Below, piece by piece: positions 9,285 to 17,869 of a stretch of 64,000 nt of DNA. The stretch is from assembly GCF_003113895.1 (NCBI RefSeq), contig NZ_BDUD01000001.1:5886516-5950515 (forward strand), in the 5' to 3' direction. Origin of the DNA: Nostoc commune NIES-4072 (GTDB taxonomy: Bacteria; Cyanobacteriota; Cyanobacteriia; Cyanobacteriales; Nostocaceae). The first letter of the stretch is position 1; each line of letters starts with the position of its first letter. The notes under the pieces are model-generated. The model saw nothing but the letters and a program-made list of their open reading frames with translations. It did no database searches and was not told where the DNA came from. The position numbers and the translations under genes are program-made.

Positions 9285-10172
9285 ATGAGTAAATCAATTT
9301 TGCTGATTGGTAGCAACGGTCAAGTGGGTAAGGAACTGCAACAAATACTCCCCTACTACGGCGATATTATCTCAGTAGAACGCCCAACAGTAGACCTTGC
9401 CCAACCCGATACCCTCCGCAATATTATCAGATCAAAACAGCCACAAATCATCATTAACGCCGCAGCTTATACTGCTGTGGACAAAGCAGAAAGCGAACCC
9501 GAACTTGCTAGCGCTATTAATGCGATCGCACCTCTAATTATTGCTCAAGAAAGCCAAAAATTAGGAGCTTTTCTAATTCATATTTCAACCGATTATGTTT
9601 TTGATGGTAATCGGTATCGCCCTTACCAGGAAACCGATGCAACTAATCCCTTAAGTATTTATGGTAAAACCAAACTTGCTGGAGAAGAAGCAATTCAAGA
9701 AACTTGCGCCTATCACCTCATCCTCCGCACTGCTTGGGTTTATGGAACCTTTGGCAAAAGTAATTTTGTCAAAACCATGCTGCGACTAGGTGCAGAACGC
9801 CAAGAAATCCGTGTTGTCGCCGATCAAATTGGTAGCCCGACTTGGGCGCAAGATATAGCCACAGTTATAGCTCAGACAATTCCCCAGTTAACCCCAGAAA
9901 TTAGCGGTAGGTATCACTACACTAATAGCGGCGTTGCTAGCTGGTATGATTTTGCCGTCGCTATTTTTGAAGAAGCACAACAGCTAGGCTTTCCTTTGAA
10001 AGTTGAACGTATTGTCCCCATTACAACTGCCGAATATCCCACACCAGCCCGTCGCCCTGCCTATTCTGTGCTTGCTTGCGGAAAAATTTCAGCAATTTTA
10101 GAAACACATCCGCCTCATTGGCGACAAAGACTCCGGCAAATGCTTAGAGATTTGAAAATTGGGCATGAATAA
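9285..10172 (+). CDS. rfbD: dTDP-4-dehydrorhamnose reductase
   Basis: A 295-residue RmlD short-chain reductase that makes dTDP-L-rhamnose, the last step of the pathway. The NAD(P)-binding motif LIGSNGQVGKEL lies near residue 6. HISTDYVFDG and the catalytic YGKTKLAGE (YxxxK) follow, with the substrate loop RTAWVYG after them. It ends the plus-strand polysaccharide block and converges on comB, with a small hairpin between them. The pathway's second enzyme, the 4,6-dehydratase RfbB, is not in this window and must be encoded elsewhere or upstream. Confidence 0.94.
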   Translation: MSKSILLIGSNGQVGKELQQILPYYGDIISVERPTVDLAQPDTLRNIIRSKQPQIIINAAAYTAVDKAESEPELASAINAIAPLIIAQESQKLGAFLIHISTDYVFDGNRYRPYQETDATNPLSIYGKTKLAGEEAIQETCAYHLILRTAWVYGTFGKSNFVKTMLRLGAERQEIRVVADQIGSPTWAQDIATVIAQTIPQLTPEISGRYHYTNSGVASWYDFAVAIFEEAQQLGFPLKVERIVPITTAEYPTPARRPAYSVLACGKISAILETHPPHWRQRLRQMLRDLKIGHE

Positions 10173-10210
10173 TGGGGCATTGTTCATTAAATTTCTTCCC
10201 TATTCCCTAC

Positions 10211-10230
10211 AGACGCGATGAATCGCGTCT
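10211..10230. terminator. Perfect hairpin between convergent rfbD and comB
   Basis: AGACGCGAT at 10211-10219 and ATCGCGTCT at 10222-10230 form a 9-bp stem with a GA loop, between two converging genes. It may stop transcription from both sides. The same kind of AGACGCGAT palindrome is a frequent dispersed repeat in Nostoc-type genomes, so it could be just a repeat. Confidence 0.4.
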
Positions 10231-10241
10231 CTACAAATTTT

Positions 10242-10982
10242 CTATTTATTTTTACTTTTCAAAACTCCCGTTTCATGTTGTATTGGCAAAACATCTAAAA
10301 TATCAGTTTGGGAACAATATTTTAAATCTTCGTGACAGTCAAGACGCAACAATCGTTGACCGTGACTAGCTTGGTGAAGTAATCCCAATAAGTTATCTTG
10401 CCATTGAGAGTAAAGAGCGATCGCACTTATTACTTCATCGTTACCAGCTAATTCTTCTGGTGAAAGCTGGGTTTGCTGTAAAAGACTATGAGCGATCGCA
10501 CCTGCACAAACTGTATCCTCTAAAGAAAAACTGCCTTCCCAACCAGAACCAATAATCCACACTGCCTCTGGTTGCTTTTCTAAAAGGAATTGCACCACTG
10601 CCGCCCGGTTAATCAAGGCTGCTGCTAATAGATTTGGGGAGTCCTGTACCCGTTGTAAGGCACGAGTGCCATTGGTGGTACTGATAAACAAGCGACGCCC
10701 TTGCACTAATTCTGGTGTGCAGTCGAGAGGAGAGTTACCCAACTCAAAGCCAGCTACTTTCGCGCCACCGCGTTCTCCAGCCCGCAGACGTTTTTCAGAA
10801 GGCCATTTTTCGCTTACTTTAATTAATTGATCTAAATCGCTGAATACTTGTACAGCTTCGCCTCCAGCTGCCAAAACTGTCGCAATTGTGCTAGTGGCTC
10901 GCAAGACATCGACTGCGATCGCACATTCTGGCGCTTTACCTGTTGGAGTTAATTCAGGAGTGTGGTATACGAATAGCTTCAC
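10242..10982 (-). CDS. 2-phosphosulfolactate phosphatase family protein (ComB-like)
   Basis: A 246-residue ComB-family protein. Archaeal ComB is a Mg-dependent phosphatase that removes phosphate from 2-phosphosulfolactate in coenzyme M synthesis. Cyanobacteria make no coenzyme M, so the true substrate here is unknown. Conserved family segments are [16 protein letters not shown] near the N-terminus, [30 protein letters not shown], and the C-terminal ECF-like [11 protein letters not shown]. The ATG at 10982 gives [10 protein letters not shown]. It is monocistronic and faces rfbD. Confidence 0.85.
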   Translation of the reverse strand: MKLFVYHTPELTPTGKAPECAIAVDVLRATSTIATVLAAGGEAVQVFSDLDQLIKVSEKWPSEKRLRAGERGGAKVAGFELGNSPLDCTPELVQGRRLFISTTNGTRALQRVQDSPNLLAAALINRAAVVQFLLEKQPEAVWIIGSGWEGSFSLEDTVCAGAIAHSLLQQTQLSPEELAGNDEVISAIALYSQWQDNLLGLLHQASHGQRLLRLDCHEDLKYCSQTDILDVLPIQHETGVLKSKNK

Positions 10983-11348
10983 GCGCTGGATACACCTAGT
11001 TTAATACTACTGTCGCAAATAACATTTTACCTAGTTGGTGTCACTAACTATAATCTCAATTTTTCCCAGATGATTTTTTACCATCAAAAAGCACAATATA
11101 TGTCATTTAATACATACAGGGCGCTGAGAAATAAATCTGCTGGGATTTTAACTAAATTTAAAGAGTCCTTAATAAATACTCAAAAAGCCTATTTTTATCT
11201 GAATAGACTTTCAGACTGCTGCACTATCTTGTAATCTAAAACAAGAACAGACTTATCTTTATGGGGAAAAAGTTACAGCTTCAAGGTTACAGCGCGAAGA
11301 GACGGATATTTACTTATTCCCCACTCCCCACTCCTCATTGAAATTGCT
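10983..11348. other. Intergenic region between divergent comB and the BlaI-like regulator
   Basis: These 366 nt must hold the promoters of two divergent genes. A TATAAT-like hexamer lies at 11049-11054 on the plus strand. The stretch just before 11349 carries the CCCCACTC heptamer-type repeat. I found no clear BlaI-type TACA..TGTA operator by eye. Confidence 0.4.
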
Positions 11349-11768
11349 ATGGCACCTTTACCCGATTACCGCCCTAAACAGCTATCTTTAGGCCCCTTAG
11401 AAGCGGAAATTTTAAATATTATCTGGGAACTTGGTTCAGTCACAGTAAAGGATGTACACGATCGCATCCTCACCGATCCCAACCGCGAATTAGCGTATAC
11501 TTCTGTCACCACTGTCTTACGTCGCCTCACCGATAAAGGTTGGCTAGCCTGCGACAAGAAAGAGCGAGCGTTCTACTGGCGACCAATGCTGAGTAAGCAG
11601 CAATCAGATGTCATCAAAGCTCACGAGCAGTTACAGCGATTTCTGGCAGTGGGGAACCCCGATGTTATTGCTGCTTTTGCTGATAGTTTAGATGAAGCAG
11701 CCAGTGAGCAAATAGCAGCCATCGCCAAACGTATTCAATCTGCACGCCAAGCCAGGGAGGAAAAATGA
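11349..11768 (+). CDS. BlaI/MecI/CopY family transcriptional regulator
   Basis: A 139-residue winged-helix repressor. LSLGPLEAEILNIIWELGSVTVKDVHDRI is the N-terminal helix-turn-helix region and YTSVTTVLRRLTDKGWL the recognition helix and wing. The C-terminal part supplies the dimerisation helices. In the classical systems such a repressor is cleaved by, or on signal from, a membrane M56 metallopeptidase. The next gene overlaps it by 4 nt and encodes exactly that kind of peptidase, so the two are translationally coupled. The target genes are unknown. Nothing in the neighbourhood looks like a beta-lactamase. Confidence 0.92.
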   Translation: MAPLPDYRPKQLSLGPLEAEILNIIWELGSVTVKDVHDRILTDPNRELAYTSVTTVLRRLTDKGWLACDKKERAFYWRPMLSKQQSDVIKAHEQLQRFLAVGNPDVIAAFADSLDEAASEQIAAIAKRIQSARQAREEK

Positions 11769-12607
11769 TGCATCTAATAATGATTTTGAATGCTTTGGCA
11801 GTTGCCTGGTGGTTAAGATCCGCTTGGAAGCAACCCCAAGGCAATTGGAATTTGCGGTGGAGGCGATCGCTATTTTTGTTCCTCTTCCCCCCCTTGCTAA
11901 TTTTCATGACAGCGATCGCTGTGCTGTTCATGGGGCCTCAAGGACAAATGGGTGGAATGTATACAGGCTCAATTAGCTATTTAATAGCATTAATTTATTT
12001 GGCATTTTTTGCCATTTCATGCATTAAACTTGCCTTCCAGGGTTGGCAGTCTGTAGAATCTGCCCGTAACTGCCCTTTAGTGAACGTTGGCGATAGACGA
12101 GCTAGACTGCTGCAAACGGGAGCGTTGTTTGCAGGTCAAATCGGTTTTTGGCAACCAGAATTAGTAGTTAGCCAAGGATTAGTGCAAACTCTCTCACCGA
12201 TTCATCTAGAAAGCGTCTTAGCCCATGAGCAAGGGCATCACTATTACAGGGATACGTTCTGGTTTTTCTGGCTGGGTTGGGTGCGTTCTTGCACTGCATG
12301 GTTGCCGAATACAGAGCCTTTGTGGGAAGAACTTTTAGCTTTGCGCGAACTTCGTGCCGATGGTTATGCAGCATTGCAGGTAGACCCTCTGGTGTTAGCA
12401 GAGTCACTTTTATTAGTAGTTAGTAGCGGCCCCGTTTTATCGGAAATTTGCTGTGCTGCATTAGGTTCCTCTGGTGCAGATCGCTTAGAACAAAGAGTAG
12501 AAGCTCTATTAGCACCACCAGAAGCAACCCCAGAACCTCAATTGCAATCGTGGCATGGCTTTCTTTTGGCGTTCCTGCCTCTACTGACTGTGATATTTCA
12601 TAGTTAA
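11765..12607 (+). CDS. M56-type (BlaR1-like) membrane metallopeptidase
   Basis: A 280-residue membrane protein with several hydrophobic segments (N-terminal LIMILNALAVAWWL; RSLFLFLFPPLLIFMTAIAVLFMG; YLIALIYLAFFAISCIKL; C-terminal GFLLAFLPLLTVIF). The zinc-protease motif HEQGHHYYRD (HExxH) lies near residue 156, followed by ELRADGYA, where the glutamate is the likely third zinc ligand. It lacks the extracellular penicillin-binding sensor domain of BlaR1, so its signal must differ. The start overlaps the regulator stop (ATGA), forming a regulator-protease pair. Confidence 0.9.
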   Translation: MMHLIMILNALAVAWWLRSAWKQPQGNWNLRWRRSLFLFLFPPLLIFMTAIAVLFMGPQGQMGGMYTGSISYLIALIYLAFFAISCIKLAFQGWQSVESARNCPLVNVGDRRARLLQTGALFAGQIGFWQPELVVSQGLVQTLSPIHLESVLAHEQGHHYYRDTFWFFWLGWVRSCTAWLPNTEPLWEELLALRELRADGYAALQVDPLVLAESLLLVVSSGPVLSEICCAALGSSGADRLEQRVEALLAPPEATPEPQLQSWHGFLLAFLPLLTVIFHS

Positions 12608-12646
12608 TTTGAATTTAGCCAGTTGCTATAGCACAAAACTGCGACT

Positions 12647-12919
12647 ATAGCGACATCCATCGTCCCTGTAGTAACATCCGTCATCCCTGTAGCGACATCC
12701 GTCGTCTCTGTAGCGACATCCGTCGTCTCTGTAGCGACATCCGTTGTCCCTGTAGCGACATCCGTTGTCCCTGTAGCGACATCCGTCGTCCCTGTAGTGA
12801 CATCCGTTGTCTCTGTAGTGACATCCGTCGTCCCTGTAGTGACATCCGTCATCCCTGTAGCGATATCCGTCATCCCTGTAGCGATATCCGTCATCCCTGT
12901 AGCGATGTCGGTTGCCACA
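12647..12919. repeat. 21-bp tandem repeat, 13 units
   Basis: Thirteen head-to-tail copies of a 21-bp unit (GTAGCGACATCCGTCGTCCC-type) start at 12647 and keep an exact 21-bp step, with the last copy (12899-12919) degraded. Variation is confined to a few positions (C/T in GCGAC, CGTC/CATC/CGTT, CCC/TCT). Because 21 is a multiple of three, the array is open in several frames and yields a spurious (MTDVATG)n reading on the minus strand. It lies 40 nt after the M56 peptidase gene. The units are contiguous without spacers, so this is a minisatellite, not a CRISPR array. Confidence 0.9.
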
Positions 12920-12938
12920 TAACGATGAAAATTTTGAA

Positions 12939-13089
12939 TATAGCGGTTCCCAATTGCATGGAATACAGACCTAACCCCCAGCCCCTTCCCTTCAAGGGAA
13001 GGGGAGTAAGATTCAAAGCCTCTCTCCTAAAAGGAGAGAGGTTTGGAGAGAGGTCAAAACTGTACTGCACCCAAGCGAGAACCACTATA
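12939..13089. mobile_element. MITE-like element with 11-bp terminal inverted repeats
   Basis: TATAGCGGTTC at 12939-12949 is mirrored by GAACCACTATA at 13079-13089 (10 of 11 match). The 151-bp interior contains strong palindromes, including one centred on TTCAAGGGAA near 12994 and the CTCTCC/GGAGAG pair near 13022-13040. There is no coding capacity. The same TATAGC-type ends bound the elements at 34952-35057 and 59129-59231. It abuts the 3' end of the broken AAA ATPase. Confidence 0.6.
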
Positions 13090-13100
13090 GGGTTGTTATA

Positions 13101-14175
13101 TTATTCTTCTTCTAGCAACTGTTCTATATATTTTTGTACTAAAGGCACTTGAAAAGCATTGCCTTCTTGAGTCAAGATTTCTTTTCGCGTTAGTTTGCGG
13201 ACAACGCCTTTGTCTTGCTGTGTGGGAGTTTCCCCGTAAATTATCCGGCGCAGGAGAGAGCGATCGCTATCTGCTAAACTCTTCCATAATTCCCGAAAAT
13301 ACTGATCGCCTCGCTCAAGCACAACAGGTATAACTTCCTTAACATCTTGTGCAGTAGCTTTGGCTGTATCTGCTTCTCGCCTGTTTCTTCTGATATCGCG
13401 GTTTAGCAACTCCACCACCTCATAACACACCAACTGAACGAGATAAGGTTGACAGCGAGTAAGTTGGATAATTTCATCTACAGCAGTTGGTTCATAGATA
13501 TCGCGGAAGTTCTCCACTGGCTGTTGAATCAAATCGCGGGCTTCTGAGTCGTGCAGGTAAGTCATTCGCAAAGCACGGGTGTTAATTAGATAGTCACTCC
13601 AGTAATCATCAAGTTCAGATAACTCCTGTGAACCACTAAAAAGCAAAATCCACTTCTGTTGGCGTTGCAGCAGGTTACGGATAAAATCCATTATCGAATT
13701 TATCAGGATATTTCAAAAGGCTTTCAAAATCATCCAAACAGAGAACAGGTAGCTTTCCTTGCTGTTTCCATTCCTTAACCGCATCTGAAAAAGCTTGACG
13801 ATTAAGCGGTTTACTCTTCCAAGGATTTTGCAGACTGCGTTGTTGCCATCCCGGAACATGATTCAGTAAACCTTCAGCTACAGCGTCATAAAAACCCGTT
13901 TCAGTTTGGCAATCTACACCCCGTAACGGTAAGTAAACAACCACATAACGATTGGTGTTTTGTAATACTCGCTGCTCCCAAGTCCGAACAAAATAATACA
14001 GCAACGAAGATTTACCAATGTGCTTCTCACCAACTATATTGATACTGGTAGGCTGATCGCCCTTTATCCGAGATGCGATCGCGTTTAATTCATCTTGACG
14101 ACCGACAAACAGCCTGGGATCTTCAATCATCCCCGCAGCCACAAAAGGATTAGAAGGCATAGCTCCAGAAGCCAT
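13101..14175 (-). pseudogene. AAA/nSTAND-type ATPase, split by a frameshift
   Basis: Two overlapping minus-strand frames together make one protein. Residues from 14175 give MASGAMPSNPFVAAG, then FVGRQDELNAI and the Walker A VGEKHIGKSSLL, and end LCLDDFESLLKYPDKFDNGFYP with a stop near 13675. The rest, from 13691 to 13101, continues FIRNLLQRQQKWILLFSGSQEL to the C-terminus. Related proteins read LDDFE..FDN.FYD..R.L without a break. At the junction (about 13681-13691) restoring one extra copy of the octamer GATTTTAT (minus strand) gives N-G-F-Y-D-F-I-R in one frame. Loss of one copy of a direct 8-bp repeat therefore explains the break. Function in relatives is undefined (ATPase/signalling). Alternatively it is a sequencing error or two coupled ORFs. 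Confidence 0.8.
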
Positions 14176-14279
14176 GTAAAGCGTTATCCTAGTTTCAGCA
14201 ATTTAAGTGCAATCACCTAAAAGAATAGCACTTAGTGTAAAACAGACCCTTGATGCGATCGCCAGTTTCCTAAACTAGA

Positions 14280-15455
14280 TTAACAGCACAATCCCTTTAA
14301 CACCTTTGCCAAATACTCATACTGCTCTAAAGTATTGTAAATCTGTGCCGAAATTCTTAGCAACAGCCGAGGTTTTTCCTGCCACGGTATCAATTGCACT
14401 TGAATACCAAACTTATCAAACAACTCATCATGTATAGACATGAAATCGCGGTTTTCTAGAGTCGTAGGCATTGGCACAACTGCCATTGAACCAATCATCT
14501 CCTCTGGACAAGGCGGCTGTACTTCCAGCGTTTCACAAAGTAGCTGTCTTCCCTGCAATACTAGCTGATGATTTTGCTGTCTTAATTCTGTCCACCCACC
14601 AGGTAGCAACGAACCCATAAAAGCGATCGCTTGTGGTACACACATATAAGCTGTAGGATCGTCTGTACCTGTCCAGTCAAATTCCAACTGAAAGCGGCTT
14701 TTATCAGTGCGTGGCGAATTTGTGCCGTGGCTAATTGTTAAGGGACGAATTTCTGACTGTTTATCTCGTCGCACATACAAAAATGCTGCTCCTTTTGGGG
14801 CACACAGCCATTTATGACAATTCCCGGTGTAATAAGCTGCGCCAATCTCTCGCAAATCGAGAGAAATCATTCCAGGCGCATGTGCCCCATCTACCAATGT
14901 ATCTACACCCCGTTGTTGCAACTCCTTCGCCAACTCTTGAATCGGGAAAATTAACCCTGTCTGGCTGGTAACATGATCCAAAAGTGCTAATCGGGTTTTT
15001 GGTGAAACTTGCTCAATTACTGCTGCCACTACTTGCTGTGGCGAGTCTATGGGGAAAGGAATTTTTGCCACCACCACCCGCGCACCAGTGCGACTGGCAA
15101 CAAAATCAAGTGCATTGCGGCAAGCATTATATTCGTGGTTGGTTGTGAGTATTTCGTCCTCTGGTGAAAACGTCAGCGACCTTAACACCGAGTTAACGCC
15201 AGTAGTTGCATTGGGGACAAATACTAAATCCTGGACATCAGCACCCACAAAGGCCGCCAGCTTACCTCTAGCATCGTCTAGCAGGGGTTCCCACTCCCTA
15301 CCAAAAAAGCGTAGGGGTTCTTGTTCGAGTTGCGATCGCAGTCTTTGTTGAAACTCCAGAACTTGTTTAGGACAAGCACCAAAAGACCCATGATTCAGAA
15401 ACGTCACAGTCGAGTCAAGCGACCATAAATCTCTGATGGATAATCTAGAATCCAA
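14280..15455 (-). CDS. Class V aminotransferase-fold PLP enzyme (isopenicillin N epimerase-like)
   Basis: A 391-residue fold-type I PLP enzyme. TVTFLNHGSFGACPK near residue 18 is the usual N-terminal motif of the isopenicillin N epimerase-like branch. NATTGVNSVLR binds the cofactor phosphate, and DGAHAPG carries the PLP-pyridine aspartate. The PLP-binding lysine lies in GNCHKWLCAPKGAAFLY. The real reaction (epimerase, cysteine desulfurase-like or lyase) cannot be told from sequence. It is probably single-gene, 104 nt downstream of the AAA ATPase start on the same strand, with tRNA-Asn upstream. Confidence 0.85.
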   Translation of the reverse strand: MDSRLSIRDLWSLDSTVTFLNHGSFGACPKQVLEFQQRLRSQLEQEPLRFFGREWEPLLDDARGKLAAFVGADVQDLVFVPNATTGVNSVLRSLTFSPEDEILTTNHEYNACRNALDFVASRTGARVVVAKIPFPIDSPQQVVAAVIEQVSPKTRLALLDHVTSQTGLIFPIQELAKELQQRGVDTLVDGAHAPGMISLDLREIGAAYYTGNCHKWLCAPKGAAFLYVRRDKQSEIRPLTISHGTNSPRTDKSRFQLEFDWTGTDDPTAYMCVPQAIAFMGSLLPGGWTELRQQNHQLVLQGRQLLCETLEVQPPCPEEMIGSMAVVPMPTTLENRDFMSIHDELFDKFGIQVQLIPWQEKPRLLLRISAQIYNTLEQYEYLAKVLKGLCC

Positions 15456-15479
15456 AATTTAAAATCCAAAATTGATAAA

Positions 15480-15551
<72 letters not shown>

Positions 15552-15698
15552 CCACTCACGATTTATAATCTTAGGACTAAAAATAGTATTTGGCAAGTAC
15601 TTTCGCCAATATATTTTTTTAGATGCTTAATTTATAGAATTTTTGCAGCCAAAACCGATTCAGGAACTTAAGCAGAGACTGTTAAATCCTAATATCTA

Positions 15699-16247
15699 CT
15701 ATAATCCCATTCGTAATTCAGCCAAACGCTGCCGCGCCTTAGCATCAATAGCATTAGCTAAAAACCTACTCTTGGATTGTTTGCGTGTATGGTACTTTTG
15801 TCGCATCCGACAAACGGTAGCTTCTACTTCCCCACAAAGTTGTTGTGCCGACAACCATTCAGCCCCATACCCTTGTATCATCAACTGCTGTGCCCGATCT
15901 GATGTAGCAACAATTACACGAGAAATCAAAGATTGAGCTATTTGGTGGCGGAAAGAAGCGCAGGATTTTTCAATATAAGTATCTGCTGTTTGCCCAAAAT
16001 CAGTGTAATAAACAGACAAAAGCTCAGTAATAATTTCTTTATTACTAGAGCAATTCTGATATTGAGCATCAAAAACTATCTGAGTTGTGTAACCTTGAAA
16101 CGCGCTATAACCAGTCATTGCTTCCACAAGTTCGCCCCGTGCGGCCTCTAGTCCAACGCTATCACGCGTTTTTTTAAGGCAAGGCCAAGCGCCTATTATA
16201 TTGTAGCCGTCTACTAACAAAACGGCTTGGAGTAAAGAACGGGGCAT
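15699..16247 (-). CDS. NYN (YacP/Rae1-type) ribonuclease-like protein
   Basis: A 182-residue NYN/PIN-fold protein. The N-terminal AVLLVDGYNIIGAWP carries the first acidic active-site residue. TQIVFDAQY and TADTYIEKSC provide further acidic residues, and VIVATSDRAQQLMIQGYGAEWLS the last, as in YacP/Rae1 endoribonucleases that act on ribosome-bound mRNA. The C-terminus is basic (KYHTRKQSKSRF). It is monocistronic. Substrate in cyanobacteria is not established. Confidence 0.88.
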   Translation of the reverse strand: MPRSLLQAVLLVDGYNIIGAWPCLKKTRDSVGLEAARGELVEAMTGYSAFQGYTTQIVFDAQYQNCSSNKEIITELLSVYYTDFGQTADTYIEKSCASFRHQIAQSLISRVIVATSDRAQQLMIQGYGAEWLSAQQLCGEVEATVCRMRQKYHTRKQSKSRFLANAIDAKARQRLAELRMGL

Positions 16248-16576
16248 GGTTTTTGATCACAATTTTCTAGAGTTAACAAAATTCATTCATAAGTTTTATA
16301 ATAATTGATGCATAGTCTGTAACACTATGCTACACAGAATAAAATACGGCAGCCTTACAAAACTAAAACTTAAGACAGACGTACAAACTTAAAACGCGCC
16401 TTTGTTTTAAAAGGCGCGTTGCAGTTCTTTTTTAGAAGTAATGAGAACGAAGAGTGCTGAGTTAAAAAACCACCTACAAAGAGCGAAGCATCTACGGGCA
16501 TGAAAGCCTGAGTACTTTTTACTTAACTCAACACTCAGCACTGGCTCAACCATAGCTATCCGCTAACAGCACTTAA
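16248..16576. other. Non-coding gap with two nested inverted repeats; possible small RNA
   Basis: AACGCGCCTTT (16393-16403) and AAAGGCGCGTT (16410-16420) form a perfect 11-bp hairpin followed on the plus strand by a T-run at 16426-16432, which is terminator-like. From about 16455, AGTGCTGAGTTAA is mirrored by the segment ending CTCAGCACT near 16541, enclosing about 70 nt. The two features could be a terminator followed by a structured transcript or a repeat remnant. No ORF lies here and no known RNA family was recognised. Confidence 0.45.
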
Positions 16577-17254
16577 TTAAGAGGCTTCGCTGTGTACCTC
16601 CATTAGACATTGTTTGAGGCGTTGAGGTTCACCCCTATCTACGAGAGAGCCTTTTTCTAGCAAGAAAGCGCCATCACAATAATTTAACTCGTCTAATCGA
16701 TGTGTCACCCACAGAGCCGTAATACCTCGACTTTTGACAAGGCGGCGCACACCAGCCACCAAATCCAACTGACTATCTGGATCTAGTAAGGCAGTGGGTT
16801 CATCTAATAATAAGACTTCACAGCGACGGGCGATCGCACCAGCGATCGCTACTCGCTGTTTCTGTCCCCCAGAGAGTGCATAGATAGGACGTCGTAGGAG
16901 GGCAAGCAAATTCACCGCTCCTAGTGCCTCCTCAACCCTTGCTCTAGTGGCAGCAGGCGGTAACTTTTCTTCCACCAATCCAAAAGCCACATCAGCACCA
17001 ACCGTTGGCATTACCAGTTGATGATCCGGATTTTGGAAGACAAAGCCAACAGGATGCAAAACCTGAATTTCCCCAGACTCAGGAGCTAGTAGCCCCGCCA
17101 GTAGTCTAAGTAACGTTGATTTCCCACTGCCATTTGTACCCAAAAGCATCCAAAATTCGCCCTTTGGTACTTCTAAAGAGCAAGATTTGATAACTTTCTC
17201 TCCATTAGGCCAATTGAAATTTAAATCCTTGACCTGAATGCCCATTTGAGCCAT
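16577..17254 (-). CDS. CbiO-type energy-coupling ABC transporter ATPase
   Basis: A 225-residue ABC ATPase. Walker A is LLGTNGSGKSTLL, the Q-loop lies in GFVFQNPDHQLVMP, the signature is LSGGQKQRVAIAGAI, Walker B is EVLLLDEPTALLD, and the H-loop lies in ALWVTHRLDEL. FQNPDHQLV is typical of the cobalt/nickel/vitamin ECF group (CbiO/EcfA). No transmembrane (CbiQ/EcfT) or substrate-binding partner is adjacent, so the transported compound is unknown. It lies 13 nt downstream of the UPF0367 gene on the same strand and probably shares its transcript. Confidence 0.9.
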   Translation of the reverse strand: MAQMGIQVKDLNFNWPNGEKVIKSCSLEVPKGEFWMLLGTNGSGKSTLLRLLAGLLAPESGEIQVLHPVGFVFQNPDHQLVMPTVGADVAFGLVEEKLPPAATRARVEEALGAVNLLALLRRPIYALSGGQKQRVAIAGAIARRCEVLLLDEPTALLDPDSQLDLVAGVRRLVKSRGITALWVTHRLDELNYCDGAFLLEKGSLVDRGEPQRLKQCLMEVHSEAS

Positions 17255-17267
17255 TTGTCAACCTTGG

Positions 17268-17540
17268 TTACTCAGCAGCTACAGCGAAAAATCCAGGTGG
17301 TCTACCACCACCAGGGGTTGTACCATCTTTCTGAACAATCTGCACCCCAGAAATTTCACTAGCGCGGACAGCAATTTTTTTCTCTGTCTTGCCCTCGCAC
17401 TTGAGTTCCACAATGTCAGGGTTACCAGAGCGTATTGCTGCCAAAATCAGCTGATAGACAGCCTCAGCATCCTCTGCTGACTTACGTTGTACAGAGATAG
17501 GGAAAGCAGTGTTTCTGATGCTTAAATCGATGGTAAACAT
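17268..17540 (-). CDS. UPF0367 family conserved cyanobacterial protein
   Basis: A 90-residue small protein starting MFTIDLSIRNTAFPISVQRK and ending GGGRPPGFFAVAAE. From recall this matches the cyanobacterial UPF0367 family in length and in the conserved RPPGFFA tail. No catalytic motif is visible and no function is known. It precedes the CbiO-type ATPase gene, a context worth noting but not proof of a shared role. Confidence 0.85.
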   Translation of the reverse strand: MFTIDLSIRNTAFPISVQRKSAEDAEAVYQLILAAIRSGNPDIVELKCEGKTEKKIAVRASEISGVQIVQKDGTTPGGGRPPGFFAVAAE

Positions 17541-17599
17541 TTAGCAATAATCAAATTTAACTGTGGACTCATTTTAGCGTCAGCTGACTGATTCTAGGA

Positions 17600-17765
17600 A
17601 AATGGGCATTGGGCATTGGGCATTGGGCATGGGGCATGGGGCATGGTGAAGAGGACTTGGGGACAAGGAGAATTAGGGACAAAGGGAAAGACTTGTTGCT
17701 AGTTATCACTCAAGTCACTTTGTCTCCTTGTCTCCTTGTCTCCCCTGCTCCCTCATCTCCCCACT
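17600..17765. repeat. Short tandem heptamer-type repeats upstream of psbD
   Basis: Several copies of CATTGGG grade into CATGGGG, then a spacer, then repeated CTCCTTGT and CCCACTCC units. Such degenerate heptamer arrays recur in this window at about 25752, 29420, 50400 and 51150 and are typical of Nostoc-type intergenic DNA. No function is known. Confidence 0.75.
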
Positions 17766-17869
17766 CCCACCTCATCTGAATCAAAAATAAATTTTTATTA
17801 CAAAACCCCTAGAAAAATTAACGATTTACACCTAATATGATTAAAGGTGTGTAAAAAATTGTAAACTAG

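Noticed and set aside
11349..12607. Beta-lactam resistance operon (BlaI/BlaR1)
   Set aside because: The peptidase lacks the penicillin sensor domain and no beta-lactamase is present. The pair is a general regulator-protease system.
12604..12918. A 104-residue minus-strand frame of repeated MTDVATG
   Set aside because: It is produced by the 21-bp tandem repeat, since any frame of a 21-bp unit without a stop stays open. Start and SD are absent and the composition is low complexity.
12647..12919. Possible CRISPR array
   Set aside because: The units are contiguous without spacers, vary internally and have no neighbouring cas genes.
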